Of a stretch of 26,756 bases of DNA, positions 14,621-24,136 are shown piece after piece. Each line of letters begins with the position of its first letter. Position 1 is the stretch's first letter. Source of the DNA: CAZFCK01 sp964517355 (GTDB taxonomy: Bacteria; Desulfobacterota; Desulfovibrionia; Desulfovibrionales; Desulfovibrionaceae). The notes under the pieces were generated by a model. It did not search any database, was not told where the DNA came from, and saw only the letters and a list, made by a program, of their open reading frames with translations. Both the position numbers and the translations under genes were made by a program. The stretch is taken from positions 1 to 26,756 of the forward strand of contig CAZFCK010000039.1 in NCBI GenBank assembly GCA_964517355.1. Direction: 5' to 3'.

Positions 14621-14654
14621 GGCATTTTCTGCCGCTTACGCCCAAGGAGCGCCC

Positions 14655-15872
14655 ATGCTGTATCTTTTCGGAAACTGCCAACTGGATTTTCTGGCCTGCG
14701 CGCTGCGCGAGCATGGCCAGCGCGTCGAGCATCGCCCCCTGGCGTCGGCGCTCACCCTGGACCAGGAGCTGACCGTGCCCGCGACATTGGCGCGGCTGCA
14801 GGAGCGGCACGGCGTCGAGCGGTTCATGCACGGACGCACGCTCAAAAACCAGTTTCAGCTCTTCACGGAGGACGATCCCGAAGCAACGGCCGTCGTCCTC
14901 AATCTATTCCATGAAAACGAACCGCTTTTCGTGGATACCGAGGCAGAGCGCATCTTCTTCTTCGATCCCGCGGGCTGGAGCGAGGTTCCCGACGTGGAGC
15001 GATGGATGCGCGCGCACTGCCAAAAGGTCGAGCCCCACCCCCTGCGGTATTTGCAGCGTTTTACCCGCCTGCTGGAGGCCTTGAGCGCCCTGCGCCCCCG
15101 CACGCCGCTGCTGTTGCTGACCCGGTTGTTCCACTACCCCGCGTTCGGCCCCCAGCCCCGTTCCTATCTGCGGGGGTGGGACGAATTGCAGCACCAATGG
15201 CCGCAGGCCATGGCGGAATGGAAGCGGCGCTTCAAGCAACTCCACATCCTTGATATGAACCGCGTGTTCGCCGGCGTATGGAACCGCGAGCCTGCGCCCG
15301 GCCTGCAGCGCATCGAGGCCCATTGCCCTTTTCTGCGCATAAGCCTCACCCCCGAGGACCCGGACCAGGGACCGCCGCGGGAAATGCTCGTTCAACGCGA
15401 TGTTGAGCACATAGGGAGCATCTGGACCCCGCTGGCGCGCAAGATTGCGGATTTCATGCGCCATGGAGCGGTGCGCTACACCGCCCGGGAGCACATCCCC
15501 GAGGCCTGGCTCCAGCCCTGGCGTCCGCGTCCCTTGCCGGCTGAAGAAACCCTGACCGCGTGGCTGCGCTCCGGTTCCAACTACCTGGCCGCCCAGGCGG
15601 TGGGGGAATTGCTCCTGCATCCGCAGCCGGACCACACCTCGCTATTGGCGCAATTTGCAGACTCCATGCCTGTTTGTCACAATCTTTTACACATGATTGA
15701 CAAATACAGCCGAATACAGAAGAATCCGCGCATAGCTTCCTGGTGCGAGGCGCATGCGCAAGCGGTCAGAGCCTTTGGCACGCAAAACGGGCCGACCTTC
15801 ACGCATCAATATCTGGAGCGGCTGGCTGCCATTGCCCGACGAGCCACGCACACCGCGCATGCAACGGTCTGA
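14655..15872 (+). CDS. WcbI/SGNH-like protein of unknown function
   Basis: A 405-residue protein. It opens with MLYLFGNCQL, and GNCQ (6-9) right at the N-terminus is the hallmark of the WcbI-type polysaccharide biosynthesis domain, an SGNH/GDSL-hydrolase relative. A central LLLTRLFHYPAFG (about 153-165) and HILDMNRVF (about 197-205) may be further parts of the fold. The last 100 residues look helical and are not recognised. AAGGAG lies 5 nt before the ATG. No signal peptide is seen, so it is probably cytoplasmic, as expected for WcbI. No glycosyltransferase or capsule gene is close; the next gene, 50 nt away, is a sigma54-dependent regulator. The WcbI link rests mainly on the GNCQ motif and could be wrong. 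Confidence 0.7.
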   Translation: MLYLFGNCQLDFLACALREHGQRVEHRPLASALTLDQELTVPATLARLQERHGVERFMHGRTLKNQFQLFTEDDPEATAVVLNLFHENEPLFVDTEAERIFFFDPAGWSEVPDVERWMRAHCQKVEPHPLRYLQRFTRLLEALSALRPRTPLLLLTRLFHYPAFGPQPRSYLRGWDELQHQWPQAMAEWKRRFKQLHILDMNRVFAGVWNREPAPGLQRIEAHCPFLRISLTPEDPDQGPPREMLVQRDVEHIGSIWTPLARKIADFMRHGAVRYTAREHIPEAWLQPWRPRPLPAEETLTAWLRSGSNYLAAQAVGELLLHPQPDHTSLLAQFADSMPVCHNLLHMIDKYSRIQKNPRIASWCEAHAQAVRAFGTQNGPTFTHQYLERLAAIARRATHTAHATV

Positions 15873-15922
15873 GCACCGCCCCCTGATACGCAGCGCGCCG
15901 CTCCCCGAACCAACACGAGATT

Positions 15923-17416
15923 ATGCGCATTTTATTAGTAGACGACAACGAACACAGTTTGCAAAGCCTCGCCGTGGTGCTCACCGACCTGGGGCACGAG
16001 CCTGTTCCGCAAAAAGACGCCGTGCGAGCCCTGGATCTCGTGCAACGCGAATTTTTCCCCCTGGTGATCACGGATATCCGCATGCCCGGCATGGACGGCC
16101 TTGAGCTGTTGAGCCGCATCAAGGCCTCGCCCTACAGTAAAAATTCCGACGTGGTGCTCATCACCGGCCACGGGGACATGGAAACCGCGGTGGACGCCCT
16201 GCGCAAGGGCGCCTACGACTACCTGAACAAGCCCATCAACGCCCGCGAACTTTCCGCAGTGGTCGAGCGTAGCGCCGAGCATCAGACCCTGCTCTTTGAA
16301 AACCGCGAATATCAGATGGAATTCAATAAAAAGGTGCAGGAAGCGACCGTGAGCCTGCAACAGGATCTGGCCCGCGTCAGACGCCAGTTGCTCATGGCCG
16401 CCGGCATCGACGGACTTGTGGCCGAATCTCCGGCCATGCGCCAATTGCTCGACGAAGCGGAGTTATACCACGGCGACCCCACGGTGCCGGTGCTCATAGA
16501 GGGCGAAACCGGCACCGGCAAAGAGGTGCTGGCCCGGCTCATCCATTTCGGCCGCAACGGCAGCGACACCCCTTTCGTGCCGCTCAATTGCGCGGCCATA
16601 CCGGACCAGCTTTTTGAGAGCGACCTGTTCGGACACGATCCCGGCGCCTATACGGGCAGCACCCGCAAGGGACAGCCCGGCAAGCTTGAAATGGCCGGAA
16701 AAGGCAGCGTTTTTCTTGATGAAATCGCGGAAATGCCGCTCATGTTGCAGCCCAAGCTACTGCGCGTCTTCGAGGACCGCACCTTTTACCGTGTCGGCGG
16801 CGTCAAGCGCCGCAATTTCGAGGCGCGCGTCATCTGTGCGGCCAACCGCGACCTGCACGGCCTCGTGGACCAGGGACTCTTTCGCCGCGACCTCTACCAC
16901 CGACTCAAAGTGGGGCATCTCTACATCCCCCCCCTGCGTGAGCGAAAAGAAGACATCGTGCCCCTGGCGGAAAAATTCCTCGAACGCGAGGCCAAACGCA
17001 AACGAAAACAGTTCAAGGGCCTGCATCCCGATACCGTGGAGCTGTTGTGCGCCCACACCTGGCCCGGCAACGTGCGCGAATTGGAGAACATTATCGAACG
17101 CGCGGTACTCTCGGCGGACGGTGATCTTCTGACCCCCGACCAGGTGCATTTTCTCACGGAAAAGCACCCCGTTCCGGCCGGAAAGCTCCCTTTGCCCGCG
17201 TCCTGCCCGGACATCCGCTCCTTCGGCGCGCTGCATCCTGACTCCTTGCAGCTTCCGGACACGTCCCTGAACCTTGAGGCATTCAACGAGGCGATCATCT
17301 GCAAGGTGCTGGAAAAATTTTCAGGAAACAAAAGTCAGGCCGCGCGCTACCTCGGATTGTCGCGGTACGCCCTGCACCGGCGACTGCAGAAAATCGAGGA
17401 AAACTGCGCGCGGTAG
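15923..17416 (+). CDS. Sigma54-dependent response regulator (NtrC family)
   Basis: A 497-residue transcription activator in three parts. Receiver domain 1-115: D7, D8, phospho-acceptor D51 in ITDIRMPG, T81, K103. A coiled linker follows (about 120-160). AAA+ domain about 164-390: Walker A GETGTGKE (194-201), the sigma54-contact loop as GAYTGS (241-246, usually GAFTGA), Walker B SVFLDE (262-267), arginine finger region RRDLYHRL, and WPGNVRELENIIERA. Fis-type helix-turn-helix at about 450-495 (NKSQAARYLGLSRYALHRRL). The tyrosine in the loop is common, the final serine less so; the essential threonine is kept. No histidine kinase is encoded here, so the signal is unknown. A sigma54 promoter lies 140 nt downstream and may be a target. 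The start has only a weak ribosome-binding site and may be coupled to the gene before it. Confidence 0.93.
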   Translation: MRILLVDDNEHSLQSLAVVLTDLGHEPVPQKDAVRALDLVQREFFPLVITDIRMPGMDGLELLSRIKASPYSKNSDVVLITGHGDMETAVDALRKGAYDYLNKPINARELSAVVERSAEHQTLLFENREYQMEFNKKVQEATVSLQQDLARVRRQLLMAAGIDGLVAESPAMRQLLDEAELYHGDPTVPVLIEGETGTGKEVLARLIHFGRNGSDTPFVPLNCAAIPDQLFESDLFGHDPGAYTGSTRKGQPGKLEMAGKGSVFLDEIAEMPLMLQPKLLRVFEDRTFYRVGGVKRRNFEARVICAANRDLHGLVDQGLFRRDLYHRLKVGHLYIPPLRERKEDIVPLAEKFLEREAKRKRKQFKGLHPDTVELLCAHTWPGNVRELENIIERAVLSADGDLLTPDQVHFLTEKHPVPAGKLPLPASCPDIRSFGALHPDSLQLPDTSLNLEAFNEAIICKVLEKFSGNKSQAARYLGLSRYALHRRLQKIEENCAR

Positions 17417-17490
17417 CGCACACCGTGCGTTATTGCGCATCCGTTTTCGCACACTCTCCTCAGTTCCCCACTCTCCCTCTGTCTGCATTT

Positions 17491-17513
17491 TGTGTCGACG
17501 TGCTGGCAACACA
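17491..17513. promoter_or_regulatory. Candidate enhancer site for the sigma54 activator
   Basis: TGTGT (17491-17495) and ACACA (17509-17513) form an inverted repeat with 13 nt between, centred about 80 nt upstream of the predicted sigma54 start site. Distance and dyad shape suit an NtrC-family upstream activating sequence. The arms are short, so it could be chance. Confidence 0.3.
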
Positions 17514-17557
17514 TTACAATTGCAGCGTTTAATCTTTTTTCACCTCTTTCGTCAACA

Positions 17558-17573
17558 TGGCACCATCCTTGCT
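17558..17573 (+). promoter_or_regulatory. Sigma54 (-24/-12) promoter
   Basis: TGGCAC-N5-TTGCT matches the sigma54 consensus at every strongly conserved base. The GG (17559-17560) and GC (17571-17572) are exactly 10 nt apart as required. The predicted start is near 17584. It lies directly downstream of a sigma54 activator gene, on the same strand, with an AT/T-rich stretch upstream that could assist DNA bending. Confidence 0.8.
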
Positions 17574-17593
17574 TATAAATAATTCAGTTCGTT

Positions 17594-17626
17594 AACAGAC
17601 ACGGCTTGTCTGTGTCTGTTGTTTTT
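17594..17626 (+). terminator. Rho-independent terminator
   Basis: AACAGACAC (17594-17602) pairs perfectly with GTGTCTGTT (17612-17620) and is followed by GTTTTT. It ends about 43 nt past the predicted sigma54 start and also would stop read-through from the response-regulator gene 180 nt upstream. The inner TGTCT (17607-17611) can pair with AGACA (17597-17601) instead, so two mutually exclusive hairpins are possible. Confidence 0.75.
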
Positions 17627-17704
17627 ATGTGCAACGCCGTGTTTTCATCGTCTGCATGATCTTAACGTATGGATGACGGGCTAGGCCCCATGCCCCTTGG
17701 GCCT

Positions 17705-17724
17705 GCAGCACCCCCCCCCGCTGC
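17705..17724. repeat. Hairpin with a nine-C loop
   Basis: GCAGC and GCTGC flank an A plus nine consecutive C residues (17711-17719). The C run is a homopolymer tract that can slip during replication. Confidence 0.5.
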
Positions 17725-17778
17725 CCCGTTTCCAGATAAGCGGTAAGTACCCTGTGCGAATCCGCTGAATGCAATTGT

Positions 17779-17822
17779 CTAAGTCAGGAGGGTCTACCCC
17801 CCCCCCGGACCCTCCGACTTAG
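17779..17822. repeat. Long imperfect hairpin with a ten-C loop
   Basis: CTAAGTCAGGAGGGTC (17779-17794) pairs with GACCCTCCGACTTAG (17808-17822) with one bulged base. The loop contains ten C residues (17797-17806). The stem is strong, but no T-run follows, so it does not read as a normal terminator. Confidence 0.6.
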
Positions 17823-18069
17823 GCAGCATTCTTCTCCTGGTCCTGCCCCCAGACCCCCGGCAATATTTATACTGGTGTTCGAATGAACCCTCGTATATTA
17901 CGCACACCAATAGTTTGCCCGGTTCCCGCTTTCAGGGAGATGCGACGGGGCTTTTCCGCGCCGCATATACCCACCGTCCTCATGATGCCGAGCCGGAACG
18001 CATCCGCCACGCGCTCCATGTTCGAGCGCACCGTCTGCGCCGCAGTAAAAGAAAAAAAGGGAAAGATTC

Positions 18070-19125
18070 ATGCTCGAGACCACAATTCTCTGTCTGGACA
18101 TCGGCAGCGGCACTCAGGACGCCCTGCTGTATCGACCGGGGCAGTCCATTGAAAACAGTCCGAAATTCGTGCTCCCCGCACCAGCCAAAATGGTGGGGAA
18201 ACGCATCGCCGCATGCACCGCGGCAGGACGCGGTGTGTATCTGCACGGAGAAAACATGGGGGGCGGTTTCTGGCGCGCCCTCAGACCGCACATGAAAGCC
18301 GGGCTGGGCGTGGCCGCGCATCCGGAAGCCGCCCTGGCCCTGGGAGACGACCTGGACAGGCTGCGCAACATGGGCGTCAACGTCACGGAGTCCGCTCCCG
18401 CGGGGTATCACCCCGTGCATTTGTGCGATTACAGCCCCGCGTTCTGGCAAACGTTTCTCGGTCATGCCGATCTGCCCGCCCCTGATCTGATCCTGGCCGC
18501 CGTCCAGGACCACGGCTACCACCCCAAGCAAAGCAACCGCATCGGCCGTTTCAACATCTGGAACGCTTTTCTGCTGCAACACGAAGGCCGGCCCGAGGAA
18601 TTGCTTTTCACCATCCCGCCCCGCGAAATGACCCGCCTCGCCACCGTGCAAAAGGCCGCGGGCAACGCCATGGTCGCCGATACCGGGGCCGCGGCGGTGC
18701 TGGGGGCGCTGTGCGACCAGGCCGTGCAGCAATGCCAAAACAGCACGGGCGCTACGGTGCTCAACATCGGCAACAGCCACATCATCGCCTTTTTGCTGCA
18801 CCGGGGGCGCATCCTGGGCGTGTATGAACACCATACCGGCATGCGCGACGCCGACCAACTGCTCAACGACCTGCGGCGCTTCCGCCAGGCGGACATCACG
18901 AATCAGGAAGTGCTGGATTCAGGCGGCCACGGCTGCGTGACCCTTGATCTGCCGGAAATGGCCGACGCCTTCGCCCCCCTCTTTGTACTGGGGCCGCAAC
19001 GCGCGCTGCTTCAGGGGCGCGATGCGCAGTTCCCCGCGCCCGGGGGCGACATGATGCTCATGGGGTGCTTCGGATTACTCAAAGGCTACGCCATGCGCAA
19101 CCCCGAACTGGAGCTGCCTTTCTAA
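18070..19125 (+). CDS. DUF1786 family protein (ASKHA-like fold)
   Basis: A 351-residue protein. It opens with ILCLDIGSGTQDALLY, a phosphate-binding loop as in the actin/sugar-kinase/Hsp70 superfamily and the typical start of DUF1786 proteins. ADTGAAAVLGAL (about 203-214), VLNIGNSHIIAFLL (about 230-243) and GVYEHHTGM (about 250-258) supply the second nucleotide-binding half. Proteins of this family have sometimes been labelled pyruvate formate-lyase activating factors, but it lacks the CxxxCxxC motif of a radical-SAM activase, so that name is not supported. GGGAAA lies 5 nt before the ATG. It stands alone: a 653-bp gap precedes it and an R2 hairpin follows. The biochemical role is unknown. Confidence 0.85.
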   Translation: MLETTILCLDIGSGTQDALLYRPGQSIENSPKFVLPAPAKMVGKRIAACTAAGRGVYLHGENMGGGFWRALRPHMKAGLGVAAHPEAALALGDDLDRLRNMGVNVTESAPAGYHPVHLCDYSPAFWQTFLGHADLPAPDLILAAVQDHGYHPKQSNRIGRFNIWNAFLLQHEGRPEELLFTIPPREMTRLATVQKAAGNAMVADTGAAAVLGALCDQAVQQCQNSTGATVLNIGNSHIIAFLLHRGRILGVYEHHTGMRDADQLLNDLRRFRQADITNQEVLDSGGHGCVTLDLPEMADAFAPLFVLGPQRALLQGRDAQFPAPGGDMMLMGCFGLLKGYAMRNPELELPF

Positions 19126-19149
19126 AGTAAAGAGGCATGCCTCCGGCGG

Positions 19150-19179
19150 CTTAAGAACCTTTTGAAAAAGGTTCTTAAG
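19150..19179. repeat. Repeat R2 hairpin, copy 3
   Basis: CTTAAGAACCTTT pairs perfectly with AAAGGTTCTTAAG over a TGAA loop. It begins 25 nt after the DUF1786 stop codon. CTCCGGCGG precedes it and AATCTCCAAA follows, as in the copy at 26558. Confidence 0.8.
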
Positions 19180-19235
19180 AATCTCCAAACCGTTATGGCT
19201 GATTTGATAAAGTTCGGATGCGCTAGGCTGTGTTT

Positions 19236-19262
19236 CTAAATTCATTATGAAAAGAAAATGCG
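19236..19262. repeat. Direct repeat R5, copy 1 (27 bp)
   Basis: It is identical over 27 bp to 19573-19599 and in the same orientation. The pair brackets 310 bp of other repeat modules. A diverged version is seen in reverse complement near 3211-3235. Confidence 0.8.
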
Positions 19263-19283
19263 AGAGGGGAAACCCTTTGTTAG

Positions 19284-19326
19284 CGCCATCCGTAAGGCGC
19301 GGTCGTTTCGCGCCTTACGGATGGCG
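19284..19326. repeat. R3-type palindrome (18-bp perfect stem)
   Basis: CGCCATCCGTAAGGCGCG (19284-19301) and its exact reverse complement (19309-19326) flank the loop GTCGTTT. The GGCGCG-GTCG(T)-CGCGCC core and the following GACAGCAG resemble R3 at 1-46 and 19451-19496, so this is a more palindromic relative. Confidence 0.8.
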
Positions 19327-19450
19327 ACAGCAGAGCTAGGGTTCTCCCCCTCGCGCTCCCCCTTCCTAAACTTTGTCGCCAGACAAGTATATCTGTAACA
19401 CATTGAGTTTATAGATATTTCAGACAAAAGTCTTTGGAAACTTCAGCCCT

Positions 19451-19496
19451 TGGGCGCGGTCGTATCGCGCCTTAGGGATGAAGATAGCAGCGCTGG
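19451..19496. repeat. Dispersed repeat R3, copy 2 (46 bp)
   Basis: Identical over 46 bp and in the same orientation to bases 1-46, some 19.4 kb apart. It is followed by a G-rich stretch that leads into R4. Confidence 0.85.
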
Positions 19497-19505
19497 GGGG
19501 TCCGG

Positions 19506-19571
19506 GGGGAGAACCTTTCTCCAGAAAGGTTTCCCCCCGGAAAAACCTAACAAGTCTTTAATCAGTGCTTC
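19506..19571. repeat. Repeat R4, copy 2 (inverted relative to 3145-3210)
   Basis: The reverse complement matches 3145-3210 with only a few differences, including the GGGGAAACC/AAAGGTT hairpin, here with one mismatched pair in the stem. Confidence 0.75.
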
Positions 19572-19572
19572 C

Positions 19573-19599
19573 CTAAATTCATTATGAAAAGAAAATGCG
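19573..19599. repeat. Direct repeat R5, copy 2 (27 bp)
   Basis: An exact copy of 19236-19262. It ends at the base before the pilD stop codon (19600-19602), so it begins the 3' untranslated part of that mRNA. Confidence 0.8.
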
Positions 19600-20403
19600 C
19601 TAGCCCAGCAAAAAACGCCAATAGTACTTGCCGAACAGGATATAGAGCATCCCCCCCAGGGAGAGAAACGGACCGAAGGGCACCATGGTTTCCAGGGCGC
19701 GGCCCGTTGGTTTGAGCAGATAGTACAGGCTGGCGGCAAGCGCGGTGACGGCCGAGGCGGTGATCACGATGGGCAGGGCCTGCCAGCCGAGCAGCGCCCC
19801 CAGCAGGAGCATGAGTTTGATGTCGCCCGTGCCGAGTCCCTCGATGCCTTTGAGGCGGCGGTAGAGCTGTTGCAGCAGCCAGAACATGCCTGCGCCCGCG
19901 GCCGCGCCGATAAGTGAATCCACGAGCGTGGGATAGCCCAGGTTCGGCAGAAGAACGAAATAGGCGCCCAGCAGGGCCAGCAGCGCCCCCGGCAGGGTGA
20001 GCACGTCGGGAAGTATGTAGATTTGCAGGTCGATGAAACTGGCCACGATCAGAATGCCGCCGATGACGAGGTACAGCGCGAACACGGGTGTGAGGCCGTA
20101 TTCCAGCGCCAGCCCCAGGGCCCACAGTCCGGAAAGCAATTCCACGGCGGGATAGCGCGGGCTGATGCGTTGTTTGCACGCGCGGCAGCGCCCCATCAGG
20201 ATAACGTAGCTCAGCAGCGGAATATTTTCCCACCAGGCGAGCTGATGGCCGCAGCTGGGGCACTTGGAGCGCGGTTTTACTATGGATTCCCCGCTCAAAT
20301 AGCGATGGATGCAGACATTGTAGAAGCTGCCGAGGATCAGACCGAGGATTGCGGCCAGATAAGGGAAGTACGGCAGCAGGTTGCGCGGTGCGTCGACATT
20401 CAT
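19600..20403 (-). CDS. pilD: Prepilin peptidase / N-methyltransferase (PilD/GspO)
   Basis: A 267-residue inner-membrane aspartic protease that removes the leader from type IV pilin or type II secretion pseudopilins and N-methylates the new end. Numbering from the ATG at 20409: GSFYNVCIHR (27-36), a zinc-binding loop with CPSCGH (C50, C53) and CRAC (C75, C78), the first catalytic aspartate D127 in FIDLQIYILPD, the second D196 in GLGTGD, and six to eight hydrophobic segments. All catalytic residues are kept, and the length is normal. Two ATGs are possible: the one at 20409 is only 3 nt from the GGAGG, whereas the one at 20403 is at 9 nt and is preferred. No pilin or secretion gene lies next to it. 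Confidence 0.93.
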   Translation of the reverse strand: MNVDAPRNLLPYFPYLAAILGLILGSFYNVCIHRYLSGESIVKPRSKCPSCGHQLAWWENIPLLSYVILMGRCRACKQRISPRYPAVELLSGLWALGLALEYGLTPVFALYLVIGGILIVASFIDLQIYILPDVLTLPGALLALLGAYFVLLPNLGYPTLVDSLIGAAAGAGMFWLLQQLYRRLKGIEGLGTGDIKLMLLLGALLGWQALPIVITASAVTALAASLYYLLKPTGRALETMVPFGPFLSLGGMLYILFGKYYWRFLLG

Positions 20404-20409
20404 GGACAT

Positions 20410-20779
20410 GAACCTCCGGGGCGAAGATGTGCGGCGCAGCGCGGAAACGCCGCCGCAATGCCTTTATCCCCGTTGTAGTGGCACAAGCGTATGAACATGG
20501 CAAGAGCGGGCGGCACTGTTTCCAATGGTGCGCCTGGCGGACAATGAGCCCGAATGCGGCGCTCACGGCTTGCCAAGGCCGGGTCATGCGGTATATGGAC
20601 GTTGCGCGTCAAGAAACCGCGTTCCGCGATCCGAAAGGAATCAACCGGGCGCGGAAGAAAAAAAACCGGACAGATGGCCGGGCCGCCTTGCCCGCATCCG
20701 GGGTTATGTACTACATCATTGCCGTCGGCAACATTCCCCATCTTTTTATGCACCATCAAAAAGCAAGCTGAGACCGCCC
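20410..20779. other. Intergenic region between divergent pilD and carB
   Basis: This 370-bp gap has no protein gene that can be supported; the open frame that extends carB upstream lacks CarB homology. A TTGCCA/TATATG promoter candidate is listed separately. No pyrimidine or arginine control element was recognised. Confidence 0.4.
20570..20597 (+). promoter_or_regulatory. Candidate sigma70 promoter for carB
   Basis: TTGCCA (20570-20575) and TATATG (20592-20597) are 16 nt apart and match the consensus at four positions each. The start would lie about 175 nt before carB. The evidence is weak. Confidence 0.35.
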
Positions 20780-24040
<3,261 letters not shown>

Positions 24041-24136
24041 CACGGCGCGAGGTTGGCGCAGCCACACGGAATCGGGGGCGCTGTGCGCATACGGCGCGCA
24101 TCGTCCCCAAGGGTTCAAGAAATAAGGTCGTTATCC

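Larger units (their letters stand above)
17417..18069. other. Long intergenic region with sigma54 promoter, terminator and C-tract hairpins
   Basis: This 653-bp gap contains no protein gene that can be supported. In order it holds a possible activator site (17491-17513), a sigma54 promoter (17558-17573), an intrinsic terminator (17594-17626), two hairpins with 9- and 10-base C runs in their loops (17705-17724 and 17779-17822), a TATATT (17894-17899) that could be the -10 of a DUF1786 promoter, and the DUF1786 ribosome-binding site. Frames crossing 17883-18152 overlap the DUF1786 gene and show no domain. Confidence 0.6.
19126..19599. other. Intergenic mosaic of dispersed repeats between DUF1786 and pilD
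   Basis: This 474-bp gap between convergent genes has no supportable gene and is almost wholly made of repeat modules: R2 (19150-19179), R5 (19236-19262), an 18-bp palindrome of the R3 type (19284-19326), an exact R3 copy (19451-19496), R4 in inverted orientation (about 19506-19571) and a second R5 (19573-19599) that abuts the pilD stop codon. Confidence 0.7.

Noticed and set aside
17875..17892. TTCGAAT resembling a tRNA T-loop
   Set aside because: The bases on each side do not pair as a T-stem, and no acceptor, D or anticodon arm can be placed.
17883..18152. Possible small gene just upstream of DUF1786
   Set aside because: It overlaps the DUF1786 start in another frame, shows no domain and no ribosome-binding site.
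19245..19427. Short minus-strand open frame in the repeat mosaic
   Set aside because: It consists of repeat modules and a palindrome that occur non-coding elsewhere.
20495..20515. TGGCAC near 20480 as a second sigma54 promoter
   Set aside because: The required GC 10 nt after the GG is missing, unlike the site at 17558.
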